64,000 nt of DNA from Coenobita brevimanus (GCA_032717465.1 CM064670.1:20587637-20651636), one strand, 5' to 3'. Numbered from the stretch's first letter, positions 1 to 10,705 are shown. A program made the numbers and translations. The notes: a model not told the origin generated them from the sequence alone.

Positions 1-103
1 TAACTTGTAATTTTACCTCTTTTGTTTTGAACCTGGAACTTTGTGGGACAGTAGTGATTTTAGTATTCTCACTTGAAGTGTTCATTATCTCTGTTCCGTA
101 ACA
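1..103 (+). repeat. Element A LTR, 3' end only (cut by window edge)
   Basis: This matches the last part of the complete element A LTRs elsewhere in the window (the window start corresponds to about 14593) and ends in the same ...TTCCGTAACA terminus. It is followed directly by reversed element B sequence, exactly as at 14694/14695. Confidence 0.85.
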
Positions 104-560
104 ATATATATACCGGATTCCTCTCTCAATGAGTGGCAAAGGTCCAACAATGTCCATCCCAACTCTTTCCATCAGTGCACCCACTTGGTATAGCTGGAGA
201 GGGGCCCATCTCTGTTTCTTGGGTCCCTTCTTGGCATAGCACACATCACAGGCACGACACCACTTTCCAACATCCTGACACAGCCGGCTTAGAGTTTTCC
301 TCACTCCCAGGTGCCCACTAGTGATCTGGTTATAGGACTCATCTAAGATCCTAGACCCCATCTTCGGAACCACCAGCTGCCAATACTCGCTGCGACCATT
401 GGGTGTCTCCCACTGGCGGTCCAGTAGTCCGTTATTCAAATGAAGAAGGTCCCACTGACTCCAGTAGCTCCCGGTCGCAGGGCTCAACCTGGAAACTCCT
501 TCCCAAGATGGTCACACTGTACTCTGCTGCAGCCGCTCTAGCACCGTTTGCGAACCTGTA
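104..560 (-). pseudogene. Element B copy 1 integrase N-terminal fragment
   Basis: The minus-strand translation carries a linker typical of the region before Gypsy integrase (WSQWDLLHLNNGLLDRQWE), a zinc-binding domain of HHCC type (SGHLGV.KTLSRL, then CRACDVC), and the first catalytic-core Asp in MDIVGPLP. The protein stops after about ERGIRYI where element A LTR sequence begins, so the second Asp and the Glu of the DDE triad are absent. It is therefore a catalytically incomplete integrase. The domain order is the usual Gypsy one as far as visible. What is lost between gag and this fragment cannot be recovered from this copy. Confidence 0.75.
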
Positions 561-574
561 TCCTCCTCAGGTCT

Positions 575-1475
575 TCAACTGACTGGCCCTGTCACAACAG
601 TATGACGGCATTTCTTCCTGTCATTCCCATTCCTACTACATTCCTTGCTGTCTGTTCTTCTGTCTTCTCGCACACTAATCATCAAGGTTCTCCTGCATTT
701 CTTCAGTGGTGGGTCGTCTGCAGCATTCTTCTTACCATCCCAACCATTGTGATCCGCAAGTAACTCAAACTGTGCACGGTAAGCCTCCCAAGATACTCTA
801 ATATCAAATTCTCGAGGTTTCTTTTTAATTGGACCCCCATCACAGCCACGCACCTAACTGGTTTGGGGCCTAAAAATTGGGGCATCATAATTAAGGCCAG
901 GACCTAACACCTCTGCATTCCTATCATTCAGCCCTTTAATGCTACCTTTAGTGTATTCACCATACACTGTCCATTTCTTTCATACGCTACCCTTACACCA
1001 ATCTGAGGCTCAGCAGTGCAACATCTCTCAGCAGTCCCAATTTTCTCACAAACCATCTCCACATGGTCGACTACATCCTTCAACTGGTCGTCTAGATGCT
1101 GCCTGAACTCCATCTCATTATTGCTTACCTCATACTTCTGCTGCTCTACCTTGGCATCTACTTCCTAGTTCATTTCCCCCATGAATGCATCTAGCTGTCC
1201 TTGTACCCTCAGTTGTACTTCCCTTTGTTGCTCCTCTGATGCCTCTTGAAGTTATTCATCTCGTTCATTTTCTTCTTCACTTCGTGCCTGTACTTGTTCC
1301 CAATTTGCCTTTAACAGTGCACCTCCTGCCTGTACTAGTTTTTGAGTTCATTATAATGTGCCTGTAATTGTTCTTTGATTTCGTTTTTGAGCTCTTTCGT
1401 TTGTTCCTATATTAGCTTCATGATTGTCGCCAGGGAAATTTCCTCCTTCTGCCCGGCTCGAGATCTCGTCTTCAT
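575..1475 (-). pseudogene. Element B copy 1 gag fragment
   Basis: The minus-strand start at 1475 gives MKTRSRAGQ, followed by a Lys/Glu-rich region predicted to form a coiled coil, and later the stretch FDIRVSWEAYRAQFELLADHNGW. The SWEAYRAQFELLA motif is typical of invertebrate Gypsy capsid proteins. Stops and frame changes interrupt it (for example a stop after the first helix and a frame break near 930), so it is not translatable as one protein. The gag sequence ends near 575, where the text passes into a short unassigned part and then the integrase linker, without a zinc knuckle, protease or RT. Confidence 0.7.
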
Positions 1476-1538
1476 ACCTTCTGCTTCAATGTTGAAGGTT
1501 AGACTCACTGCAGCACTTAATCCCACTCCTGACACCCG

Positions 1539-2059
1539 TGTTACGTCCTCACCCCACACTGCCACAGACTCCAATAGTAGTAGTTCAGTACAGGGAATAC
1601 GTTAAACAGTGAGTTGTTCTTCTTATGGTAAGCCTTAAGGTATACAGCACACAAGATCAGCTGAGGCGAAAATAAACATTGGCTTCTTAAAGTTCAGTCT
1701 ATGTTTTCTAAATGGTAACACCTAATGCCTTCCAACTTCACTATTCTCACAAGCACTGGAGCTATACACACTTTACTAATTGCAGTTACACTTAATGCGT
1801 GACACCACAGATATTACACTTAATGCCTGAAAAGACTTCAATGTTTTCTTAAGTACCAATGATACAGAAACTTCAGTAATACTTCACTGTTTACCACTGT
1901 TTTTACAAGTACCAAAAATATACAGTCTTCACTGTCACTTCACTGACACTGCACTACACTCAAACTGCACCAAAACCAACTGAACTCAAAAAAGTCTCTG
2001 CCCCATCCTTATATAAGGTTGCATTATTCGAGAAACGTTTACATTCTACGAGAACAACA
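1539..2059 (-). repeat. Element B copy 1 LTR
   Basis: The minus-strand LTR begins TGTTGTTCTCG (at 2059) and ends GACGTAACA (at 1539). The boundaries are supported by the same abrupt start in four copies with two different neighbours, and by a PBS-like GGTGTCAGGAGTGGGAT directly downstream. The PBS resembles the tRNA-Leu type seen in many Gypsy elements, which is an inference. Length is about 521 bp. Confidence 0.7.
1968..2020 (-). promoter_or_regulatory. Element B LTR core promoter (TATA and Inr)
   Basis: On the minus strand CCTTATATAAGG is followed about 32 bases later by TCAGTT, the arthropod initiator consensus (TCAGT). This is the expected TATA-to-Inr distance. Equivalent sequences are near 8690 and 16555, with a slightly altered one near 23245. 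Promoter activity is inferred only. Confidence 0.5.
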
Positions 2060-2551
2060 GTTCCTGGAGCCTATAGAGTAAAATTTAGGACAACTTATAA
2101 GCAAGATAAGCAGTCCCAAGTTGAGTATGCAAAAATCAAAGAAGATCTGTTAGAGCAGTGATTAAATTCTAAGAATGTAAATTCTGATTTTGATAAATTT
2201 AAGCAGATGATTTTGCTGGAGGACTTCAAAAGGTGTATTAATAAAGATGTAAGCCTATACCTTGATGAGAAAAGAATAGATAATTTGTCTGATGCTGCAG
2301 TTTTAGCTGATGAATATGTTCTCACTCACAAGAGATTTTCTAAAGAAAAAAGGAAAGCTGAGAGTAAGTACGTTGCCTCTACTCAGAGTACAGGTAACAG
2401 GAGAGAGAATAAAGATGATGTTTCTCAGGAAGTAAATACCAGCTCCACCTCTAGAGCTCAGAAAAGTAAATGTACTTATTGTAGTAGGCTTGGTCATACT
2501 ACGGAGAAATGTTTCAGGAGACAGCGTGATGTGAACAAAATGAGTCTTTAA
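2060..2551 (+). pseudogene. Element A copy 1 gag C-terminal half (SCAN-like capsid, CCHC)
   Basis: The translation shows the capsid C-terminal region (FRTTYKQDKQ..., then MILLEDFKRC and LSDAAVLADEYVLTHK), which resembles the vertebrate SCAN domain. A nucleocapsid knuckle CTYCSRLGHTTEKC (C-X2-C-X4-H-X4-C) follows. A TGA replaces a Trp codon at about 2159-2161. A frame change at about 2537-2543 separates gag from the protease reading frame, where the better copy at 27001 reads through. It would package RNA and form the particle core if intact. Confidence 0.75.
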
Positions 2552-2571
2552 ATATTCAGTCAATTGGTCTA

Positions 2572-3690
2572 GTGTCCACCCTTGAGAGTTCCCAGAATTC
2601 TTTAACCGAGTTAATTGAACCTGCTTTGAGGGGTAAATTAAATTCTCATGAAGCTCCTCTTTTGAGCAGTAACATGGGTGACACTCTCAAGAGTTCATGT
2701 GCTAATTTCCTGTCTGATGGTTTTGTCAGTCCTCTGGACAGTAATGACAGGAAATCAGTTAAAATATATCGTGATACAGGTGCTTGCCAATCCCTTATGC
2801 TGACCAGTGTTCTAGGCTCTAATGTTAATTCCTCTGATGAAACTGTGATCTTACAAGGTGTAGGGAATAATTACTTCTCTGTCCCTCTGTGCAGAGTGAA
2901 TTTAGAGTCTGGTTTTGTTAATGGTTCAGTTATGGTTGGGTTGGTTGAGACACTCCCAATGTCAGGTGTAACTTTCTTACTTGGAAATGATATTGGTGGA
3001 AGTCAAGTGTGTCCGGCTCCTCAGTTGTCTAGTGAACCAGTGACTGCGACCCACGATTGTGGTGTCCCTGAGGTGTTCTCTGCGTGTGCTGTCACTAGGG
3101 CTAAGTCTAAAGTTACTGGTGACTTAGAGGATAATGATGATGATGTTATCCTAGCTGACACTTTTCTTTCTAATTTGGACCACTCACCAGATGAGGCAGT
3201 ACCCCGTAGTGTTGATAATTTGTCTCGTCAAGAGTTGGTTGAGTTGCAGGTTGCTGACCCTGAGTTGAAAGGTCTAGCTAACTCTGCTTGCAGTGAGGAA
3301 GAATCAGCTGGTGCTTCTACTTGTTATTATATAAAGTCAGGAGTACTTATGAGAAAGTGGAGACCCCCAGCAGCATCAGCCGACTGTGAATTGGAGGTTG
3401 TACATAAAGTTGTCATCCCTCGTGTTTGTAGGCAGGATATCATTAGAGTGGCTCATGATTCCGGCTTGGCAGGACACCTTGGAGTGTGCAAGACTGTGGC
3501 ATGCATTTTGAAACACTTCTACTGGCCAGGTATCTTCAGAGATGTTTCCTGGTATTGTAAGTTTTGTCACACCTGTCAAGTTGTGGGGAAGTGTAATCAG
3601 ACCAAAAAGGTTGCACCTCTAGTTCCCATTCCTCCTTTTGAGGCGCCATTCACCCGTGTGTTGGTGGATATTGTGGGCCCCTCTTCCTAA
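2572..3690 (+). pseudogene. Element A copy 1 protease and integrase N-terminus
   Basis: This open stretch of about 370 codons has no ATG at its 5' end because it is the continuation of gag-pol. It carries the retropepsin active site DTGA within YRDTGACQSL, a FLLGNDIGG motif typical of the C-terminal part of retropepsins, then the integrase zinc domain (H-X6-H in HDSGLAGHLG; CHTC) and the start of the integrase core (VDIVGPSS). One extra C near 3681 shifts the frame just after the first catalytic Asp. Protease is followed immediately by integrase, not by RT, which is the diagnostic order for this element. Confidence 0.8.
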
Positions 3691-4064
3691 GACTTCTGCA
3701 GGATTTTCTTATGTGTTGACCCTGATTAATATGGCTACTCGTTATCCTGAAGCCTTTCCACTTAGAAATATCTCAGCAAAGAACGTGGTTAAGGAAATGC
3801 TAGGGTTCTTCACCAAGTTTGGTCTGCCCATGGAGGTACAGTCAGACCGGGGAAGTAATTTCATGTCAAATGTTTTCAAGCAGTCTGAAAGAGTTGGACA
3901 TCACCCAGATCACGTCTTCAGCTTACCATCCCCAGACCCACGGAGCGTTGGAGAGATATCATCAAACACTCAAATCGATGCTCAGGAAATACTGTTTGGA
4001 ACATCAGAAAGACTGGGATAAAGGTCTTCCATTTGTTGTATTTTCCGCGAGAATCTCCAAATGA
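3638..4064 (+). pseudogene. Element A copy 1 integrase catalytic core, frameshifted
   Basis: The core continues in other frames: GFSYVLTLINMATRYPEA, then VQSDRGSNFMSNVF with the second Asp. A 2-base loss at about 3884 moves the rest (ITQITSSAYHPQTHGALERYHQTLKS, with the catalytic Glu) to another frame. A further indel at about 4050 damages the end. All three DDE residues are still recognisable across frames. Confidence 0.75.
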
Positions 4065-5475
4065 ATCACTGGGCTTCTCACCCTTTGAACTACTGTTTGG
4101 CCATGAAGTAAGAGGACCCCTTAAGCTACTCAAGGAATGCTGGCTGTCGGAGGAAGACGACGTCAACCTGCTGGAGTATGTGATGAAGTTCAAAGAACGG
4201 CTGTCCACTGCTTTACAGCTGGAGAGAGAGAATTTAGAAGCTGCTCAGGAGATGATGAAGACTTGGAATGATAAGAAGTCCAGGTTACGCCACTTTCAGC
4301 CAGGCGATCAGGTTTTGATTCTGCTACTGGTGCATGGGCAACCTCTTCAAGCCAAGTTTAGTGGTCCTTATTTCGTGGAGAAGAAACTCAGTGATGTCAA
4401 CTATGTCATCGCCACACCAGATCGTAGAAAGAACAAGCAACTTTGTCACATCAACATGCTAAATTTATATCACAGGCGGGACGAAAATAACCCAGTCTGC
4501 ACTGTAGCTGTTCCACCCGAGTCTGCAAGTGAAGCTCTCCCATGCAATATGAGTTTGGGGAAGAATCCTGATATCATGAATGATCTCCATCTAGCTCGCG
4601 AGGAAAGGCAGGAGTTTTCGGCATTACTGCAGGAATACAAGCAAGTGTTCCGTGACACTCCAGGAAGAACCACTGAGTTGATGCATGATGTCGATGTTGG
4701 AGACGCAAAGCCAATTAAACTGCGTCCTTACCGTGTGAACCCAGTGAAAGCTCCTCTCATCCAGAAGGAGCTTGGCTACCTGTTGGACCACAAGATGATA
4801 GAGCCCTGTCAGAGCGAGTGGAGTTCTCCTGTCACTCTAGTCCCTAAGCCAGGTGGGTCACAGCGGCTTTGCATCGACTACAGACGTGTTAATCAGATAA
4901 CCAAAAAGGACACTTACCCTCTCCCTCACGTGGAAGATTGCATAGACAAGATCGGAAAGGCTAGGTACATCAGTAAGTTTGATTTGTTAAAGGGATACTG
5001 GCAAGTACCTATGACTGAACGTGCTAGGGAGATCTCATGTTTTGTAACACTAGGAAAGACTTTTGCATGCTCTATAATGCCATATGGTATGAAGAATGCA
5101 CCAGCCACTTTTCAGAAGCTCATGAATGTTGTAACAGAAGGTTTGGCAGGGTGTGTTGTTTATATTGATGATGATGTATTAATCTTCAGTGACAACTGGA
5201 AAGATCACCTATGCCTTGTCAGTAAATTTCTTGAACGTTTGGTTCAGGCTAATCTTGTAGCTAATTTATCAAAGTGTGAGTTTGGTCAAGCTAAAGTTCA
5301 GTACCTTGGGTACGTAATTGGTGATGGACACTTTGCACCGCCAGGAGCTAAGGTGCAGGTTATAAGTAATCTTCCCAGACCTAAAAGTAGGAAAGGGATA
5401 CAAAGATTTTTGGGAATGGTAGGTTATTACAGGAGAACTTTTCAATTTTTGTATCACCACTTACAGACCTACTGA
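4033..5475 (+). pseudogene. Element A copy 1 integrase C-terminus and reverse transcriptase
   Basis: This open frame of about 480 codons holds the integrase C-terminal region with a GPY/F module (FSGPYFVEKKL), then the RT: SSPVTLVPKPGGSQRLCIDYRRVNQ, FDLLKGYWQVP, MPYGMKNAPATFQ and the catalytic box. The box reads YIDDDVLIF because of an extra GAT codon near 5167-5175, where the intact copy has YIDDVLIF. A deletion after GYYRR (about 5440) removes the expected FVLNF residues and shifts the frame into a stop. The lineage order is integrase before RT. Confidence 0.8.
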
Positions 5476-5926
5476 AAAAGGGACTTAAATTTGTCTGGAC
5501 CGATAACTGTGAATCCTCTTTAAGGAAACTTAAAGCTATCCTATTAAGTCAGCCAGTGCTCGCTACTGCAAATTTTGCTAAGCCTTTTAAGATGGCTGTT
5601 GACGCAAGTGATACAGGAACTGGGGCTGTTTTGCTGCAAGAGGTTGATCAGGGTATTGAACACCCACCTCAAAAGAACTACTCAACTATTGAGAAAGAGC
5701 TTTTGGCCTTGATCTTGGGTTTACAGCATTTTTCATTTTATTTGTGTTCTGGTTTTGACCCCATAGTCATTTATACCGATCATAACCCACTGAAATTCAT
5801 TAGTAAGTTTAAAGATAAAAATCAGAGATTGACAAGATGGAGTCTACTTCTTCAGGAGTATTCATTAGACATACATCATGTCAAGGGGAAGGTAAATGTT
5901 ATTGCAGATTCCTTATCTAGACTTTA
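5476..5926 (+). pseudogene. Element A copy 1 RNase H
   Basis: The RNase H of an LTR retrotransposon follows RT. FKMAVDASDTGTGAVLLQE has the first catalytic Asp, STIEKELLALILGLQHF the Glu, IYTDHNPLKF the second Asp, and VNVIADSLSRL the terminal Asp. A deletion between the GIEHP and PPQKNYS motifs (about 5660) removes residues around PVSYYSKKFT found in other copies. The protein ends at a TAG 60 bases before the 3' LTR, so no env follows. Confidence 0.75.
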
Positions 5927-5988
5927 GACAGATTGTTTTAGAGTAAAAAGAAATTTCCTTCGTAAATTTCTTTTTCTTTTTGGGGAGG

Positions 5989-6782
5989 TGTAACATAGCC
6001 TATGATTTCATCATCCTTTGTATAATTCTAACGTACAGTATGCTGCATGTTTGATCACGATTCGACTCGTGGCTTCCACAGTGACCAGGCTTCCATGTTC
6101 TACCTCACTCCCCCCTTCTCCCCTTATAGTAGAGTAAGTCGTTCTTTCTGTTGTTCAGAGCAGGACTGTCAACTCTTCCTCCCCTATGCCGTCATTTCCT
6201 CGTCCTTCTTGCAAGTTGAATCAAGCTCTGCTCAGTCTCTGCATTAGTTGCCACTTAGATCTACTCATTTGGTTCACATCTCTGTCCTCCCCTGTATAGT
6301 GTATTATTTTTTTTGTGAGTGCTCATGAAGTCTCCAGCCATCTAGCTGCTGTATAATTTGAGTATAAGTGTTGTTATCATTTTTCTTGTACTGTATGGCC
6401 TAAAGTGTTAATTCGTAGGCCTGGTAATGTTTTTGTGATTCACATGGATTTTTTGATGTCGGCCATTATTAATAATATTTTGTATCTGTAATAATATATC
6501 TTGCATTAACTGAGCATTATCCGGTTTTCTCATTTTATCAGGGCTGACTTAGATAAATTTGTTCTTTGTAATTTCGTATTAATAGAGGCTACTGCAGTTA
6601 ACCATATATTTAACCTGTTTTTGCCATTACATTATCCTTATGAGTCCTGAATGTTTAGTTGTTAGTTGAGCATTAAACTTTAACTTGTAATTTTACCTCT
6701 TGTTTTGAACCTGGAACTTTGCGGGACAGTAGTGATTTTAGTATTCTCACTTGAAGTGTTTATATCTCTCTGTTCCATAACA
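5989..6782 (+). repeat. Element A copy 1 3' LTR
   Basis: It begins TGTAACATAGCC right after a purine tract (TTGGGGAGG) and ends TTCCATAACA, giving a 794-bp LTR with short TGTTAC/GTAACA inverted ends. About 20 bp carrying the TATATAA box, present in the LTRs at 13878, 25005, 30521 and 43509, is missing near 6230. Reversed element B follows at once. Confidence 0.85.
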
Positions 6783-7240
6783 ACATCTATACCGGATTCA
6801 TCTCTCAATGAGTGGCAAAGGTCCAACAATGTCCATCGCAACTGTTTCCATCAGTGCACCCACTTGGTATAGCTGGAGAGGGGCCCATCTCTGTTTCTTG
6901 GGTCCCTTCTTGGCATAGCACACATCACAGGCACGACACCACTTTCCAACATCCTGACACAGCCGGCTTAGAGTTTTCTTCACTCCCAGGTGCCCACTAG
7001 TGATCTGGTTATAGGACTCATCTAAGATCCTAGACCCATCTTCGGAACCAACAGCTGCCAATACTCGCTGCGACCATTGGGTGTCTCCCACTGGCGGTCC
7101 AGTAGTTCGTTATTCAAATGAAGAAGGTCCCACTGACTCCAGTAGCTCCCGGTCACAGGGCTCAACCTGGAAATTCCTTCCCAAGATGGTCACACTGTAC
7201 TCTGCTGCAGCCGCTCTAGCACCGTTTGCGAACCTGTATC
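6783..7240 (-). pseudogene. Element B copy 2 integrase N-terminal fragment
   Basis: The minus translation reads SRILDESYNQITSGHLGVKKTLSRLCQDVGKWCRACDVCYAKKGPKKQRW, then MDIVGPLPLIER. This is an HHCC zinc domain and the first core Asp of a Gypsy integrase. It is open over about 97 codons (7091-6798), the longest intact part of this fragment among the four B copies. The rest of the core is cut off by the LTR of element A. Confidence 0.78.
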
Positions 7241-7252
7241 CTCCTCAGGTCT

Positions 7253-8154
7253 TCAACTGACTGGCCCTGTCACAACAGTATGACGGCATTTCTTCCTGTC
7301 ATTCCCATTCCTACTACATTCCTTGCTGTCTGTTCTTCTGTCTTCTCGCACACTAATCATCAAGGTTCTCCTGCATTTCTTCAGTGGTGGGTCGTCTGCA
7401 GCATTCTTCTTACCATCCCAACCATTGTGATCCGCAAGTAACTCAAACTGTGCACGGTAAGCCTCCCAAGATACTCTAATATCAAATTCTTGAGGTTTCT
7501 TTTTAATTGGACCCCCATCACAGCCACGCACCTAACTGGTTTGGGGCCTAAAAATTGGGGCATCATAATTAAGGCCAGGACCTAACACCTCTGCATTCCG
7601 ATCATTCAGCCCTTTAATGCTACCTTTAGTGTATTCACCATACACTGTCCATTTCTTTCATACGCTCCCCGTACACCAGTCTGAGGCTCAGCAGTGCAAC
7701 ATCTCTCAGCAGTCCCAATTTTCTCACAAACCATCTCCACATGGTCGACTGCATCCTTCAACTGATCGTCTAGATGCTGCCTGAACTCCATCTCATTATT
7801 GCTTACCTCATACTTCTGCTGCTCTACCTTGGCATCTACTTCCTAGTTCATTTCCCCCATAAATGCATCTAGCTGTCCTTGTACCCTCAGTTGTACTTCC
7901 CTTTGTTGCTCCTCTGATGCCTCTTGAAGTTATTCATCTCGTTCATTTTCTTCTTCACTTCGTGCCAGTACTTGTTCCCAATTTGCCTTTAACAGTGCAC
8001 CTCCTGCCTGGACAAGTTCTTTGAGTTCATTATAATTTCCTTGTAATTGTTCTTTGATTTCGTTTTTGAGCTCTTTCGTTTGTTCCTATATTACCTTCAC
8101 GATTGTCGCCAGGGAAATTTCCTCCTTCTGCCCGGCTCGAGATCTCGTCTTCAC
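7253..8154 (-). pseudogene. Element B copy 2 gag fragment
   Basis: This is a minus-strand gag remnant with the KTRSRAGQ start region, the helix-rich segment and FDIRVSWEAYRAQFELLADHNGWDG. The codon matching the ATG of copies 1 and 3 reads GTG here (8154). Several stops interrupt it. It lacks a zinc knuckle and is followed by the integrase linker, as in the other B copies. Confidence 0.68.
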
Positions 8155-8217
8155 ACCTTCTGCTTCAATGTTGAAGGTTAGACTCACTGCAGCACTTAAT
8201 CTCACTCCTGACACCAG

Positions 8218-8741
8218 TGTTACGTCCTCACCCCACACTGCCACAGACTCCAATAGTAGTAGTTCAGTACAGTACAGGGAATACGTTACCCAGTGAGTTG
8301 TTCTTCTTACGGTCAGCCTTAAGGTATACGGCACACAAGATCAGCTGAGGCGAAAATAAACATTGGCTTCTTAAAGTTCAGTCTATGTTTTCTAAATGGT
8401 AACACCTAATGCCTTCCAACTTCACTATTCTCACAAGCACTGGAGCTATACACACTACTAACTGCATTTACACTTAATGCGTGACACTTCACAGATATTA
8501 CACTTAATGCCTGAAAAGACCACTGTTTTCTTAAGTACCAATGATACAGAAACTTCAGTAACACTTTACTGTTTACCACTGTTTTTACAAGTACCAAAAA
8601 TATACAGTCTTCACTGTCACTTCACTGACACTGCACTACACTCAAACTGAACCAAAACCAACTGAACTCAAAATAGTCTCTGCCCCATCCTTATATTAGG
8701 TTGCATTATTCGAGAAACGTTTACATTCTACGAGAACAACA
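8218..8741 (-). repeat. Element B copy 2 LTR
   Basis: The 524-bp minus-strand LTR runs from TGTTGT (8741) to GTAACA (8218). TGGTGTCAGGAGTG follows as a PBS-like site on the gag side. A TATATTAGG variant replaces the TATATAAGG of copy 1. Confidence 0.68.
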
Positions 8742-8892
8742 GTTGCCAACTCGGAGATACCAACACATGCAAGAGTTTTCTTACATTACATAACACTCTA
8801 AATAATTTACCATACGAACTTAAATTACAAAATTTAATAAACACTCACTCAAGTAAAACATTATAAAGAAAAAGAGCACAAAAATTAATGTA
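8742..8892. other. Spacer between element B and element C
   Basis: This AT-rich DNA has no coding signal that I recognise. It recurs at 23298-23448, so it belongs to the repeated composite unit. Element C sits in it. Confidence 0.5.
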
Positions 8893-9887
8893 CAGTTGTC
8901 AGCATAAATTCGCTGCAAGTCTACTAATGTGATGCAAGTTCTTTTGTCTGGCAACAGTGTAAAGGGACGAGTTGCTACATAGACTTTTATACACTTTAAC
9001 ATATTTTTCAAATGTGGTATTAGAGACTGCCTAGAGTACAGTTTTCTGTATACCGTAATTGACTACTGTAAAAAACTGCAAGAGTTGACAGTGTTATGGA
9101 ACGACGTATGAGCGTAATACTCAGGTATTCATCATAATCGTGTCTAAGCTCCCTTCCCCTCTCTCCCCCTTACTCCTCCTGATATTCCCCCCACCCCTCC
9201 CTCTCCCTCCTGTCCCTCACTCACTTTCATGCCTCTCCACTGTCTCCTCTCCCCACCCTCTCTACCTTCATTCATTTATGCAGGACACTAACCTGATTGG
9301 CGCATCGCAATTCTCTCGACTGTTTTCTAAACCAAGCCTGCCATATTCCCAAGTTGCTTGCAGTACTACCAACTATATCCAAGGTTTATTATCAGTATTC
9401 CTTCCTGTTCTAGTCCCATTCTTACCCTCCTCGTTTCCTTCCCACTCCTCCCAATTTGTCTTTCTGTTCTCCACCCTTTGTCACTACCAACAGCCGGGAG
9501 ATACAGGAACATTGAGGTCTCGTTCTTGTGATGTATTCTTTGCTAGTATTTGTTTGAGTGAGCCTGAAAGTCTCTGCCTATTATATCAGTAGGCGAAAAT
9601 AAACCAACATTTGTGCCCACTCCTCCTACTACTCGCCCTCTCTCTTCCCTAGGAAAATGTTCCCACTCTCCTCACACTGTTCACTGAATCACGAAGCAGT
9701 ATCAGAAACACTAAAGTTTCGAACTGCTACTTCATGTTTGGAGTAATGAGTGGGAGAAAGAGACTATTGCATGGCATGAAACTCTCGAATGTTGGGGAGC
9801 AAAAATGTTACAGGAATAGACAAGAAATAGAGAAGATTGCGGTTTATTACGCAGATTAGCGTTGTGGGTGATATAAGATAGACACGG

Positions 9888-9947
<60 letters not shown>

Positions 9948-10231
9948 TGGAGATGAAGGATGGCGGGAGAAGGAAGGAGGAGGGGAGGGTGGGGAGGGAC
10001 TAGGGATGGATACGAGGAAGAGAACAGAAGTTTCACCATTCGATACCATTTATCTGTCGTCTTTTGCACATTTTTACGCTAATCAGATATAAAGAATATT
10101 GTATTCTGGGTTATTTATAGTACTAATTTTTACAAACACGCCTGTGTGGCAACTAGTTCCCATACACCGATGCCAGACTAAACGACTCACATCACACGAG
10201 CAGGCTTGCAGCGAATTAGTGCTGATGACTG
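8893..10231. mobile_element. Element C copy 1: non-autonomous Tc1/mariner-like TIR element
   Basis: The left end CAGTTGTCAGCATAAATTCG and the right end, reading inward as CAGTCATCAGCACTAATTCG, are inverted repeats extending imperfectly for over 100 bp. The element is flanked by TA on the left and CA on the right, probably a mutated TA. It has no transposase ORF, only pyrimidine-rich tracts and a (GA)n. A cleaner copy with an exact TA duplication lies at 54587-55940. Confidence 0.65.
9890..9945. repeat. (GA)n microsatellite
   Basis: A nearly pure GA dinucleotide run of about 55 bp inside element C. The corresponding place in copy 2 (about 24425-24440) is short, so the run expanded after duplication or shrank in unit 2. 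Confidence 0.9.
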
Positions 10232-10521
<290 letters not shown>

Positions 10522-10705
10522 CTCCCTTGGGATAGGGGGGTTTCAAGAATACTCCCCCAGTATCCCTGCTTGTCGTACGAGGCGACTAAAAGGGTTGGTG
10601 GTGGGTTAGTGCCCCACCCCGTAAAAAGAACTAACTAAAAAAGCAAATAAAGCGCCTCGGACCCGGACGGACCATACGTTGACGACTAAGGAACGGACAA
10701 AGGAC

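Larger units (their letters stand above)
104..2059 (-). mobile_element. Element B copy 1: reversed Gypsy deletion derivative (LTR-gag-integrase piece)
   Basis: Read on the minus strand this is a Ty3/Gypsy-type element: LTR (2059-1539), primer-binding-site-like sequence, gag, then the integrase zinc-binding region. It stops where it meets the element A LTR. Protease, RT and RNase H are missing between gag and integrase, so it cannot be autonomous. At its other end the LTR start (TGTTGTTCTCG on minus) abuts element A gag at 2060. The same arrangement is seen at 14695-16606. Confidence 0.8.
2060..6782 (+). mobile_element. Element A copy 1 (Gmr1-like Gypsy), 5' part replaced by element B
   Basis: This copy starts inside gag, at the exact end of the reversed element B LTR, and runs through protease, integrase, RT and RNase H to a polypurine tract and 3' LTR. 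Its own 5' leader and gag N-terminus are missing. Several single-base indels and stops show that it is dead. It is nearly identical to copy 2 (16607-21356), including shared lesions, so the two come from duplication of one damaged copy. Confidence 0.85.
6783..8741 (-). mobile_element. Element B copy 2 (reversed Gypsy deletion derivative)
   Basis: This copy has the same structure as copy 1, with integrase fragment, gag and LTR on the minus strand, and the same junction to the element A LTR. Here the LTR start at 8741 is followed by unrelated spacer DNA, not by element A gag, so the LTR boundary is confirmed by two different neighbours. Confidence 0.8.

Noticed and set aside
133..763. Small plus-strand frames repeated with every element B copy (MAKVQQCPSQLF..., MRTCILLRSS...)
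   Set aside because: They are antisense to the integrase and gag of element B. Their conservation only reflects repeat identity.
9140..9592. 150-codon open frame rich in Pro, Ser and Leu
   Set aside because: It lies in the pyrimidine-rich body of element C and is not kept in copies 2 and 3, so it is a composition artefact.
9732..10069. Ser-Leu-repeat open frames over the (GA)n tract, and similar ones at 47754, 48015 and 62528
   Set aside because: They come from (GA)n or (CT)n repeats, and the flanking codons lie in non-coding element C or D sequence.
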